Under the pieces are notes generated by a model. The model searched no databases, was not told the DNA's origin, and saw only the letters and a list, made by a program, of their open reading frames with translations. A program made the translations under genes and the position numbers. Below, piece by piece: positions 1-10,921 of a stretch of 64,000 nt of DNA. Location: contig OX638131.1 of the NCBI GenBank assembly GCA_951804985.1, forward strand, positions 105,110,464-105,174,463, given 5' to 3'. Within the stretch, counting starts at the first letter, position 1. Each line of letters begins with the position of its first letter. This DNA is from Dryomyza anilis. Taxonomy: Eukaryota; Arthropoda; Insecta; Diptera; Dryomyzidae.

Positions 1-355
1 ACGATTGACAGATTGCAAATTGATTTTCATGCCAATGTCAAAATGCTGTCAACTCACAAAATTCAAAAAAATAAGCAAAAAAAAATATGTAAAATGCAGA
101 AATATGTCATTTGACATGGCTGACGACATGCCACCAGTGGAAAAGAGAGAAAAATGGCAATGAAGAAATAATACGAGAGAGAGAGAGAGAATGCGGAGTA
201 AGAGTGTCATAACAACAGTTAGTCCTACACCCAGGGTCGCCACCACAGGCACTGATGCGAAATAAAGTGGGTGACTTGTCAGATGTGATTGTTGGCAATT
301 GCAGCCATGTGTGAAAAATGTTATTGGAGCTGCCTTCGTTCGTGGTTCGGTTTGT
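1..355. other. Unique sequence, no gene seen
   Basis: Moderately AT-rich, non-repetitive sequence with a short GA run at about 175-191. The short reading frames here have no recognisable domain and overlap each other on both strands, so I treat them as chance. I see no promoter or RNA gene. Confidence 0.5.
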
Positions 356-363
356 GTGGTGAC

Positions 364-741
364 TAGGGGTTTCCAATCCCGAAGCATTTTGACAATCCCG
401 GGACTATCGGGGTTCGAAAAAGTAAAGCCGGGATTAGTTCCGAATTATTTCATTTGCGATTTTCGGAGATTTTGTCGGAGATTTTGTCCGGGATCCCGGC
501 ATCCCGAAATTTCCGGATTCAGGGATTTTTTTGCTGAAAATAAAAATAACACTGAGGCAAATCTTTCCCAATAAAATCCTTCGCACCGTAAATTCTTTGA
601 CATATATATTATTACAAGCATGATTTAGAAAAAGGAAACCCGCGATTAGTTTTGAATTATTTCATTTCGCGATGTACGGTATAGATTTTGTCCGGGATCC
701 CGGCATTCCTAAATTTCGGAATTCAGGGACTGGAAGCCCTA
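364..741. mobile_element. hAT-like MITE, 378 bp
   Basis: The ends are inverted repeats: TAGGGGTTTCCAATCCCG on the left and, read on the other strand, TAGGGCTTCCAGTCCCTGAA on the right. The flanks are an 8-bp near-duplication, GTGGTGAC (356-363) and GTGCTGAC (742-749), seven of eight matching. Eight-bp target duplications with YAGGG-type ends are known for the hAT superfamily. There is no transposase, so this is non-autonomous. Inside, a segment with GGGATTAGTT..GAATTATTTCATTT and TTTTGTCCGGGATCCCGGCA occurs twice (about 425-510 and 640-710). The hAT assignment is inference from ends and duplication length. Confidence 0.7.
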
Positions 742-749
742 GTGCTGAC

Positions 750-1606
750 TGTCGTGAATGTGCTGTAGCTGGTGGTCGGAGAATGTTTAGGAGAGGCAGC
801 ACACACAGAAATACAGAGAGAGTGTGAGAGGGAAAGAAGGAAAATTAATTTAGCTGGCTTTCAATAATACGCCACAAACATACTTCGAACGTTATGTTGT
901 CATGTCAACACTGCAGGCAGTAGTGGTGACTGCTACACACATACATAAGTGACAGCCAAATGAGAGAAGTAGTACTAGAAGTAGTAGTAGTAGCAGAAGA
1001 AGCAGCAGCATTTGGAGTAGCTGTGGAGTAAAGTAGTGGTAGATGTCAACGCAACGATGAGTTTATTAAATTTTACTTTCCCACACACACACACAACACA
1101 CAACACACACCACGCGTGCCGTCTATTGACGTTGATGGGCAGCAACAACAGTATGCGAAAAGTCAACTGTTTATGATGGCTTTTTGACATCTTGTTATTG
1201 CAGAGGACGATGCTGTTATAGCGATATTGATGAGGATAATGATGACGAGATGGAGAATGCTATCAAGTCAGTTATTGTGTAGGATGATGTTGTTGGATGA
1301 TGGAAGTTTGTGATCTTTTTGTTGGTGTTCTTGGTGAGGAAATCGATGTACAAAACTGCTATCAGACGACATGTATAAGTCAGATGAGATGTCATTTTTA
1401 TGCATGCAAATTTGAATATGTCATCGTCACAATTTTTCGACACGATGTCTTGGCATTTAAATATTTAAAAATTGAATATTTTGTCAAGTATAAAAAGGAT
1501 ATTCTGAAACGCAAAAGAATTATTTAACAACAATTTTGAAGGACAATTAATCTTGGAGAATTCATCCTGAAACAGTCTTCTACGAAAAGTTCTTCACTGA
1601 AAAAAA
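750..1606. other. Unique sequence with simple repeats
   Basis: Gene-free as far as I can see. It holds an AGT/AGC trinucleotide run (about 970-1010) and a CA dinucleotide run (about 1081-1112). The small frames at 975-1190, 1216-1443 and 1297-1527 are low-complexity or lack any known domain. Confidence 0.5.
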
Positions 1607-1673
1607 AAATATAACACTGAGATAATGCAATAATTTCCAATAAAATCAATTTCCGCGTAAATTCTTGTCACAG
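1607..1673 (+). repeat. Fragment related to the interior of the 364-741 MITE
   Basis: The order of short blocks ATAACACTGAG, CCAATAAAATC and CGTAAATTCTT matches that at 545-600 inside the hAT-like MITE. No ends or target duplication are visible, so it is either a remnant of the same family or of something that family captured. Confidence 0.4.
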
Positions 1674-1817
1674 AATTTCGTTTTTATTGGAGTTAAAAAG
1701 TAGAAACAGCGAAAAAGTTCTCTCCCAAACCAACTTTTCTAAAGACATTTTGTGCCCGGACTATTCTACCCGGATAATTCTTCATCGAAAGAAATTTCCA
1801 GAGACAACTCGTTTCGG

Positions 1818-2650
1818 ACTATTCTATCAGAGGCAATGTTTACCTTTTAATTTCAACAGCACATTGAATGTATTTTAAATCTTAAATTTATTTGCACCGC
1901 AGTGGTAAGTTTTAGTGTGGTGAGTTTGTGTGTGGTGAGTTTGTGTGTGGTGAGTTTGTGTGTGGTGAGTTTGTGTGTGGTGAGTTTGTGTGTGGTGAGT
2001 TTGTGTGTGGTGAGTTTGTGTGTGGTGAGTTTATGAGTGGTGAGTTTGTGTGTTGCGAATTTGTATGTGGTGAGATAGAGTGTGGAGAGTTTTAGTGTGG
2101 TGTGTTTAAGTGTGGTGTGTTTAAGTGTTGTTAAATTAGTGTGTTGAGTTTCAATGCATAAAAATATATAATTGTAAAATAAATTCATTGAAACAATATA
2201 TTTCTGACTATTCTACCACAGAAAATGTCTACCTTTTAATTTAAATAGCATTGAATTTTTGTTTTTTTTTTAATCTCACTGGTAAGTTTTAGTATGGTTT
2301 ATGGATTTTATGTGTGGTGAGTTTGTGTGTGGTGAGATTGTATGTGGTGAGTTTGAGTGTGGTGAGTATGTATGTGGTGTGTTTAAGTATGGTGAATTTT
2401 GTGTGTTGAGTTGCGATGCAATAAATAAAATAAAATGTGGAATATTCTATGCCAGAAAATTTTTTCTTCTGGACTTTGTTAACCTTTTATTTTGAACAGC
2501 ACATTGAATGTATTTCACATTTTAGTTTTCTTTTTTTTGCAACGCAGTGGTAAGTTTTAGTATGGTGGTTTTGTGTGTGGTGAGTTTGAGTGTATTGGGT
2601 TTTAGTGTGGTGTGTTTAAGTGTGGTGAATGTGATGTGCTGAGTTTCCGT
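1818..2650 (+). repeat. 15-bp minisatellite in a three-copy higher-order repeat
   Basis: The core is GTGTGGTGAGTTTGT repeated head to tail, about ten clean units at 1912-2050 and degenerate units on both sides. The block and its leader (CTACCTTTTAATTT..AACAGCACATTGAATGTATTT..CGCAGTGGTAAGTTTTAGT) occur three times, near 1818-2170, 2203-2420 and 2444-2650. Because 15 is divisible by three and the unit has no stop, long artificial frames of TTHKL-type pentapeptides appear on the minus strand. The same minisatellite, inverted, lies inside the Helitron at 46.5-47.4 kb, so this may be a decayed relative of that element. Confidence 0.8.
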
Positions 2651-2804
2651 TTGAGATTTTATTCGTTTAAATTGAGCTGTATTTTATCAGAATTGAATTA
2701 AAAATTAAAAATTAATGTTTAATGATTTTTTGTTTTTATTTGGGAGACTTGTTTTTGTCTCCCGATGATAAAAGTGGGCGGAAAAGTCTACATTAAATGC
2801 AAAA

Positions 2805-2990
2805 ATTGAAACCCAAATGAATTACGGATATGGTTTCGGTTTTAAATTTTAAAACATAAAGCTTTCCGTATACGGATCCAAAAAAGGGTCCATATATCAG
2901 TATTCAATTTCGTTTTGTTTTTGGATACGATTAAGGTTTTAAAATTTATAACGAAAAGGTTTTGGTATACCGGTCTAAAATAAAGAGGTC
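2805..2990 (+). mobile_element. Decayed hAT end fragment
   Basis: ATTGAAACC followed by GGTTTCGGTTTTAA and TATAACGAAAAGGTTTTGGTATACCGG matches, block by block, the left part of the hAT element at 16616-17957 (ATTGAAACC, GGTTTCGGTTTTAAG, TATAACGAAACGGTTTCGGTGTACCGG). It is clearly diverged and no right end was found, so it is an old relic. Confidence 0.5.
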
Positions 2991-2999
2991 TAAATTAAA

Positions 3000-4640
3000 G
3001 TTACTTTTTGACCATTTTTTCAAAATCTTGAACATTACAGTTGATTTGTTAATTTCATTTTTCATTTTTAAAACATCATCATTATTATTTCACAAGTACA
3101 ACAAAGATTTGCCTACACTCCGAATAGAGATTTATTGCATCAACCAAATTTTTGGCAACCAACTTATTCGGTTCTCTCAACCGTTTAGCGATGGTTCTAG
3201 TAGTAAAAGAGTTTGGACTACAAACAATTTGGAACAGTTTTAGAATAATCGGGAGTGTATATAGGCTATTATTTCAATCACCTACCGAATATGGCAGTTC
3301 TGCCAACAAATTTGTATAAAAATCATTATAACTGAAAAAAGCTGGTTGTTACAACAAACATTTTCGTTCTTCTAACCTCATTCCAAAAGAGATTTTTCAG
3401 TGTCTAAGATTGTATAGCTCATACATAATAAAATGAACCAATTATCACTTATAAATTTAACACATACCACAAAACATACTGGTGGGTCTTGTGATTAAAA
3501 GAAACCAATAACTCTGAATATAAAAAAATATCCGTTTAAAGGTTATTAAATAGGTTCAAAAGATTAAAGTAGAAAATAACAAAAGAAATTAATCCGAATG
3601 AAAGTGTATAACTTATGATACAAGTCGTAGGTTGATGTGATGAGCAATAAAAATTTAATAGAAAAAAAAAATACAAAAAACCACTTCAACAACTTTAAAT
3701 TGGGGTCTTCAGCTAATATGCATATATTAACAATTTCAATGGATTATTACAGGCTACTTGGGGCTCGTTAATGCCGCTAATTGATTTGCAATCAAAGTGT
3801 TGTTTATGGTCGTGATTTCACTAACATGGTATTTTTTATGAGCAGGTGCCGCATATATGAAATTATAAACTACTTTTTTTTCATTCGGTGCTGCCTACAG
3901 TTTTTCGAATATACTCGTTAATTTATGTTAATTTCTATTTAGATTTTATATTTTTTATTTTGCTTGTTTGTCGATTGCTATGACGGTGGGCTCAACCAAA
4001 CAACCTATATTCCAGTCTTTTTGATATGTCTTGTAAGACTATTTTATGACAGGCTGTTAAGTGAAACAATAAATGGTATTTTCAAGCTAGGCTATGTCAA
4101 ATTTTAGGTTTTTATTTTTTAAATACGTTTTTATTTCCTACGAGTAGCCATATTTATACATGTGTTAATCAGTGAGTGTGGAGTGTAAGTGTTAAATAGA
4201 TGTTAAAAATGTTTTAATTTGTTGGGTAAATTGTTTGCGTAAAAATTAGTGTCCGAAGTCTTGAGATTTCATTTAACGCTAGCTAATACTAGCAGCAATG
4301 TGCTGAATATGTTTTAAAACGAAACGATAAATAAATTATATGAAGGTTAAACAAAAATAATGTAGCAAATACATTTAGAGTTAGATTACTTAAGATGTTT
4401 TGATGTAGGGACATTTTGTGAGTTTGTTTAATTTAACAGTTCCAAAAAGTTACCAAAAAGTAAGAAGCAAGAATTAAAAATATCTCGCATCGTAGTAGAT
4501 TTTGTAACCTTAAAGGGAAGACATGATCATGAAGAGTTTATACTTGCTAAACCCGACCCATGCTAAGCTTCGACCGTGCGATGTTTTTGTAAAATCCTAT
4601 GTCGTTTAAATCAACTCTTATTATGTGAGGCGGTAAAGCC
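3000..4640. other. AT-rich sequence, nothing recognised
   Basis: About 1.6 kb without tandem structure, RNA gene or transposon signature that I can identify. The 93-residue frame at 2962-3243 has no known motif. Confidence 0.5.
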
Positions 4641-4959
4641 ATGGACCACAAATAAACAAAATCGGAACAAGTATTAAAAATATGTGAAACAGGAAGCGAA
4701 ATCGGAATATTTTTTTTTTGTTCGAAACCGGAGTCATAACCGGAACCGCTTTGTTTAAATCTTAAAACCAGAATCGGACCGATATTTTATTCCATGTCAG
4801 AGACCACAAAGAACCGGAGCCGTTTCGCTTTTTGGAACCGGAATAGGAACCGTTATTAAAAAAAATGTCTTGAACTGGAATCGAAATCCATATAATTTTT
4901 ATTGGTTCTAGCCGAAACTGGAAACGCTATTTTAGAAATATTGGAACCAGAACCAAAAC
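4640..4959. repeat. CCGGAACC-rich repeat, left part
   Basis: Repeated GGAACCG / CGGAACC / CGAAACCGGA motifs continue on the other side of the retrotransposon (about 6110-6150, AAACCGGGAACC). It resembles the subterminal CGGTTTCGGTT clusters of the hAT element at 16.6-18.0 kb, so it is probably an old transposon into which the non-LTR element later inserted. The family call is inference. Confidence 0.4.
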
Positions 4960-6101
4960 TTACTTACTTACTTATTTGGCCATTACAACCCATGATGGGT
5001 TTCGTCCGCAGCAATCAGCCCTCGCCAGTCGCTTCTGCATTGCGCGCTGGCGCCAGTTTTGCACTCCATGTGTTGTCAGGTTGTCTCGCACTTGGTCGCT
5101 CCACCGGAGATTCGGACGCCCTTTCCTACGTAGACCACCACTGGGTACAGAATTAAACAACTTTCATCCATACGTTCGACATGTCCAAGCGAGCGTAGGC
5201 GCTGGATCTTAATGCGCCTGACTATGTCAATGTCGGCGTAGAGCTCATACAGCTCGGCGTATCGGGCCATAGATTTTCCGAAGAATCTTTCTCTCGAACG
5301 CTCTGTCATCGGTGTTGGCAAGCGTCCATGCCTCAGCGCTATACAGGAGGACTGGCATGATGAGCGACTTATAGAGCGTAATTTTTGTCCGTCGAGAGAG
5401 GGCTCTGCTCCTCAATTGCCTACTGAGCCCAAAGTAACACCTGTTGGCACCTGTTATTCTTCGGCTAATCTCCAGGCGGACATTGTTTTCCTTGTTGATG
5501 CTGGTTCCTAGGTATACGAAGTCCTTCACAACATCGAAGTTGTGGTTGTCAATAGTGACGTGTTGTCAAAGACGCCGGGACTCTTTGTTTGCTGACACTA
5601 GGTACTTCGTCTTGTCCTCGTTCACCGTAAGACCCATTCGACGCGATTCCCTCTCTAAACTGGAGAATGCTGCACTGACTGCTCGTATGCTCTGCCCAAT
5701 GATGTCGATATCATCAGCGTACCCGTGCAGCATGGAACTCTTGTTGAAGATAGTGCCATTGTGATGGAGTTGTGCAGCTCTTACAATCTTCTCCATTATT
5801 ATGTTGAAGAAGTCACACGATAGGAAATCGCCTTGTCTGTAACCTCGTTCGGTATTAAACGTATCGGTGAGGTTGTTCCCAATTCTCACTGAGCAACGTG
5901 TGTCGCTCAGGTTCATCCTGCAAAGCCTTATAAGTTTCGCAGGTATACCGAAATCAGACATGGTGGTGTATAGGCGACTTCTTATCGGACTATCGAAGGC
6001 AGCTTTGTAGTCGACGAAGAGGTGGTGGGTGTCGATCTGTCTCTCTTTGGTCTTTTCCAGAATTTGGCGCAATGTGAAAATCGGTTCTATGGTGGACTAG
6101 C
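4960..6101 (-). mobile_element. 5'-truncated non-LTR retrotransposon
   Basis: Minus-strand insertion. The 3' end is a short (TAAG)n tail immediately after the stop codon of the reverse transcriptase frame, at 4960-4975. The flanks carry an 8-bp direct repeat ACCAAAAC at 4952-4959 and 6102-6109, consistent with a target duplication. The 5' end stops inside the RT fingers, so the endonuclease and any ORF1 are missing. A simple-repeat tail abutting the stop and the C-terminal GRP..RW block are common in RTE-like elements, but I cannot fix the clade from sequence alone. Confidence 0.85.
4972..6096 (-). pseudogene. Reverse transcriptase pseudogene (non-LTR type)
   Basis: Residues in the longest open piece (5566-6072) show RT motif A (LFVDYKAAFDS), the RGYRQGDFLSC block and the catalytic YADDIDIIG, followed by the NEDKTKYL primer-grip region. 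A TGA at about 5566-5568 (expected Gly) breaks the frame. It continues in the same frame at 5245-5529 (DFVYLGTSI, RRITGANRCYFGL, LLYSAEAWTL). A shift near 5260 leads to the YELYADIDIVRRIKIQRLRS..GHVERMDE block in another frame, and a second shift near 5160 leads to GRPNLRWSDQVRDNL..WVVMAK. The usual Pro after QGD is Phe. With one stop, two or more shifts and no 5' half, it is inactive. Confidence 0.9.
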
Positions 6102-6149
6102 ACCAAAACAAGAACCAAACCGGGAACCTATATTTTGAAGGATTTTAGT

Positions 6150-7812
6150 GACTGGTTATAGCATTTTCAATGTTTTGATTATATGGAAGATGACACGTTC
6201 AGTTGCCTTATAACGCCTTAACTCTACTCTTAGGAGATCATTTTTAAAGTTATCGCTATACGAAAGGTGTCACGCCTTTTTTCACATCCCAGCCAAATTT
6301 GGCAGAAATATAAACAACTACCATACACATCTCTGATCCAAATCTCATGACTGTGGCTATCTTAAGAATACAGATTTTTGGAATTTGTCGATAAATCTCT
6401 GTTCAAATTTCCTAGGTTTCTAGGTCTAAGGATTCGATTTCGATGTAGATTTTTCCTGCTTTTTGATTTACGAATTTTGTTTTGTATTGAGATGAACAAA
6501 ACCAAAAATTATAATCCAAATCGGTCGAGCTGTTCTCAAGTTTTTACGAGATTAATGCACATGAATTTATTTATTAATGTAAGAAGATAAAGAGCAAGAA
6601 GGAGAAGAATAAGAGAAGGTATACTACTAGTTACCCTAGAGGAAAATGAATCGGTACATGACTGATCAGGCGACTGGCGAAATGGTGATGGTGACGGGAT
6701 CTAGTTCTGACCCAATCGTATGAAATTTACCGGTAACTTTTACATGGCTTTTCCATCACAGTACTGTACTTAGATGACCAATAAATCATTATTTTATTGG
6801 TTGGGCAAAATAGAATAAGTAAAATGCACTTTAAAAATTCGAACAGGTTGACACTGGATGTACACCTTTCAACCAGTTCAGTAACACATATTATTTCACC
6901 ATTCACGTGACCAGTTGTTTAAGGGTAATTCACACTGCCCTACAGGAAAACAAACAGACAACAAATAGACCTGACTAGTTTCTCGGAGATAATTAACCGG
7001 AGATAACTTAACATGACGTTGTCTTAGGAAAGGGTGAATTAAAACCTCATGCAGACTTTTAGACCTATCGAAGAACTGGGCATCAAGATCCAGTGCTCAG
7101 TCGGTACCAATGATACCGGTCACAGAACATGTATAACGATTACGAACTATCTTCATCCGGCATACATTTGAACTAGAACAGTGCCAATCCTCATTTTATC
7201 AGTCATGTTATATGTAATTTTAGAGCAATTGACACCGTTTTCCCGCAGGGTAAAGAACTATTTCGAGCCATTCGTAGAAATTGTGCTAGAGTCATGATTA
7301 GAACTTAAAATCATAATTTTATTCTTTTTCATAATCCGACAAGTTACATGCCACGTAGAAATTCGCACACCCCAACAAAAGTGCCAGGTTTGTTACAGGT
7401 TTGACTAAAAGTCTCAGTATTTCGGATAGATACAGGCCTGATCAACTAGTGGAATTTCACACCGGCTTTGAAAGATTGGATTTGATACAAGCCTGACACA
7501 ATCGTCACTCACAGACTCCATACATGCTTCTGTATCTGAAGAACGACACGAAGCACACTCGTCACAGGCCTTGACATATCAGGCTTAATACAAGCCTGTC
7601 ACAATCTTCTCTCACAAACTCAAACTGGCCTTGGTATATTAGGAAAGCAACAGGACTGGCACATTAGTCTTTTCCAGAATACAGACTTCCAGACAAATTA
7701 TGCCATATATTCTGATGGCTTAAACATATCCCTGTCAGTCCTGTGCCGGTAGTTAATTCCTACATCGGATGAAGCATATGATCTTTCGGAATAGGTTAAA
7801 TTTCTACGAGCG
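6150..7812. other. Unrecognised sequence with a weak internal repeat
   Basis: Slightly GC-richer than its surroundings. Between about 7425 and 7640 the phrase ATACAAGCCTGACACAATC recurs about 114 bp later as ATACAAGCCTGTCACAATC, with CTCACARACTC following each, so there is a degenerate tandem repeat. I see no gene or known element. Confidence 0.45.
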
Positions 7813-8114
7813 AATAATAATAATAATAGTTTGGCGCTACAGTCCTATAAGAACTTAGGCCGAGCTCTCTCACCATTTTGAGCTGTGCATACTCAAAGTG
7901 GTGGGACCTACAGTTTATTGCCGAATCCGAACGGCGGGTGAGAGCTTTTCATAGGCAAGGTTTTACTCTCGTTGGTTTGCCATTCACTGCCGAGAGGTAG
8001 CGCGGTAAAGAAAAATGTTTCTATGAAAAGATGTTGTTAGCCCCAGTCCAGGCTTGAACAGGAGACCTTTCGGCTTGCAGTTCAACGCACTAACCACTGA
8101 GCTACCGCGGCTAC
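7813..8114 (-). mobile_element. SINE-1 (tRNA-derived), copy a
   Basis: Read on the minus strand, the element starts GTAGCCGCGGTAGCTCAGTGG with a box-A-like TAGCTCAGTGG (complement of 8094-8104). It continues to a box-B-like GTTCAAGCC (complement of 8051-8059), then a unique body, and ends in an ATT/TTA trinucleotide tail at 7813-7830. A tRNA-like pol III head with a non-tRNA body and a short simple tail is the standard SINE layout. Related copies are at 10641, 16350 (split), 36529 and 40845. I see no clear target duplication here. Confidence 0.8.
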
Positions 8115-8148
8115 TTGACCGCCAGCGTGGGTGTAAAAATAATTTGGT

Positions 8149-8410
8149 GTAGTAAGAAGAATGTTTCTAAAAAGTTTTTTTTTTATATTTCTATATAATC
8201 GTTGAACGTTTTGAAAAGTGTTTTAATTATAGTTTTAAACCCGTTTCATATATAGTCCGAAGTCTACAGAAGGAAGGCACACCATTTTTTATACAGACAA
8301 TTGTCCGTTCCGCATACGGTTCTGTATATTATCTCATTCTCGGAATAACATAGAAGTCCATTTTGAATGCAATCGAGATTACGTTTCTATATCGAAAATC
8401 ACAGCGATCA
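8149..8410 (+). repeat. Diverged duplicate of 11443-11800
   Basis: TGTAGTAAGAAGAATGTTTC, then TGTTGAACGTTTTGAA, then AGTCCGAAGTCTACAGAAGGAA, then a match to the colder part around ATTCCATTTTGA, recur in the same order at 11443-11800. They look like two copies of one old segment; the next SINE and other material lie between them. Confidence 0.6.
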
Positions 8411-10510
8411 CTCCCAATTTAAATACTAGCGTATTTATAAAAATAATTGAAATACCGAGTTTAATTTATTTAACTCTTCTGTTTTGAACACCAGTAAATC
8501 TACTACGGAGGTATACTATTCCATACCGCCCACGATTCCTGTCGATGTACAAATTGAAAATAACTTTATTTTAGTTGTATTTATAAAAAATACTAATCCA
8601 AAATCTTAAAAAAAGTATTTTAAAGCATGTACTTGCTTAGTTTTACTTCTATAAGAACGATATATATAATATTCGAAACAATTCCTTCTGCACGTACAAA
8701 CAGTTAAAAAGCTATTTGTGTGCGTAAAGCCAAAACACTATTTTTATGGTTTATAACTTCTTAATGAAACGAGCTTGGCTTGGCGCTTTTATGCGCGACA
8801 AACCCCAACTAACTTTAAGTGAACTTTAAGTCATTTGGTTGTCGACACTTGTGCGATACGCCACTACGTATGCGAGTCATAAAAAGAATCTGTGCAACAT
8901 ACAATAATCAACATGGTAGATGTGGCAACGCAAGAAAACGCACAACGTAGTGTTAGTCGTAAACTTAAGTGAGAGAAAAATTTTATTAAAAACCATAAAG
9001 TTTCACTAAGTGCGACAAGAAAACATAAACGCAGGACACAGACACATATGCGACATATTTAATGGCGCGCACAACACCCCAAGATTTGTATTCCTCACAA
9101 AATACAGTTGAAAAACTACAGACTAAAGGAGGATTTTGCACAGTTTATGTGGCATTTTTTTGCCATCTGTAGTTGTTGCAGTCGAGCAGCGACAATTTAT
9201 GGTAGACCCACGTACACACATCCAAGCACCATTTATTCCACCCACACTCTATGTCGACATCCTGCGTATGTAAGTTTTGTTACTTATAGGCGTTATCCTC
9301 GTGGTACAAGGAAACGAAGGCAACCATATGAGCAGCCATAAAACATCATAAAAATGCAATATACGCAAAAATTGTCGGTCGGCTGTCGCCACAAAGACGC
9401 ATGCATGCGCATCTATTATTTGTACGTCCTTTTGCACATCCTGCGTATTATTGTGCTATGCTGCTTGTCATATTTTATTGCGTTTTTGTTACCTACACGT
9501 GGAAGCACGAACATAGACAGTTCGGATGGAAGGATGTTTTTTATGACTCGTATAATAAGGACGTTTATTTCTTTCTTTTCTTTTCTTTTGTACGAGCGCT
9601 CGTTCCAAAGAGCCAAAGCGAAATAATTTAATGGACAATGAAATGTGGCCCGCAAAAAGGAACGTCCAGCAACAAGAACAATTGTAACACACTTACGATC
9701 ATAATAAATACAATATGTTCCGTCGACTGACTGTCTGTCTTTATTCCCTCGTTTGCAGTGATTTCACTTTGAGCCACGCCACAAACCCATTAGCAATGTA
9801 GCGTAACGTGACGACGCATGTCCTTAGCACGTTATGTGCAGATTCTTGTCCAGCATCACCACAGCGAATTAGCCGCACAGTGGCAGCGGCGGCAAACGGT
9901 TGACCATGAACGCAGACAATAACACATCCCGAGGGTGCAACTTCAAGCAAGACGCCGCCGCTGCCGCCACATTTCCCTTGTGTCTCAGGCGTTAATAGAA
10001 CTAAAGTACGATTAAGGATTATATGGGATTTTTTTGCGTTATCCTTGGACTGTCTGCTAGTAAATGCCGTCCAAACGGCTGCACTTTATTACGCCTTAAG
10101 TAAACATTATGACGGATAAGAAAGAAATAATGTTGTGAAATTAATACCTCGTCAGACTATTAGAACTAAACACGCAACAAATCGCATAAACTGTCTACAT
10201 GAGATTCGGTAAGACGATAGATGCTTGATTAGAGGTATCCTTTGATGTTTCTTGTAGTCCAAACCTTTAAATTTTATAAACGTAAATTTTTGTAATGAAG
10301 ACGTATTTTTAAATATGTTGTAAATATTTGTCTGTAATGTACATTTGGAACACAGTCTACTTTGTACACAGTCTGGAGTTAATTTTCAATTTGATATTTA
10401 CAGAATATATTTATTCCGGATTAATTGATTTCTGAATCAGTTCCATTATGTACACACAGAAAATAATACTGTATTTAAGTACGAAAAAGACCTTAAAAAG
10501 CACCATACTA
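8411..10510. other. Unique sequence, no gene supported
   Basis: About 2.1 kb, including a GC-richer part at about 9750-9990. The overlapping frames at 9108-9341, 9354-9631 and 9741-9950 occur on both strands with no motif, so none is called as a gene. Confidence 0.5.
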
Positions 10511-10516
10511 AATTAT

Positions 10517-10613
10517 ACTAATATTAAGTCCGCACAGACTTATATTAAGTACATACGGCCTTAATGTAAGTCTGTTTGAACTGAACTTAAGTCTGTGCGG
10601 ACTTAATATTAGT
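10517..10613. repeat. Perfect 26-bp inverted repeat hairpin
   Basis: The left arm 10517-10542 (begins ACTAATATTAAGTCCG) is the exact reverse complement of the right arm 10588-10613 (ends CGGACTTAATATTAGT), with a 45-bp loop. The transcript would form a 97-nt hairpin, in the size range of a small MITE core or a miRNA precursor. There is no other evidence for either. Confidence 0.75.
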
Positions 10614-10640
10614 CTGTGTGAACTTATACCATACAGTTCA

Positions 10641-10921
10641 ATATAATAATAGTCGGGCGCTACAGTCCTGTATAGAACTTCGGCCGAGCTCTCCCATTTT
10701 GAGCTGTGCGTGTTATATTTGTACACAAAGTGGTGGGACCTACAGTTTATTGCCGAGACCGAACGGCGGGTGAGAGTATTTCAAAGGCAATGGTTTTACT
10801 CTCGTAGTTTGCCATTTACTGCCGAGAGGTAGCGATGTTGAAGATGTTGTTAGCTTCAGTCCAGGCTTGAACCGGGGACCTTTCGGCTCGCAGTCCACTA
10901 ACCACTGAGCTACCGCGGCTC
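10641..10921 (-). mobile_element. SINE-1, copy b
   Basis: Same organisation as the copy at 7813: minus-strand head AGCCGCGGTAGCTCAGTGG at 10902-10921, box-B-like GGTTCAAGCC, body and an ATT-rich tail at 10641-10651. Small deletions lie around the anticodon-stem region and the middle of the body. The inner palindromic GTTATATTTGTAC (about 10711) is shared with the fragment at 40845. Confidence 0.8.

Noticed and set aside
1853..2188. Minus-strand protein of TTHKL repeats
   Set aside because: Artefact of a stop-free 15-bp minisatellite; no start context or flanking coding.
8041..8114. A functional tRNA gene
   Set aside because: Box-A- and box-B-like phrases are present, but the acceptor stem does not close and the sequence continues into a SINE body repeated elsewhere.
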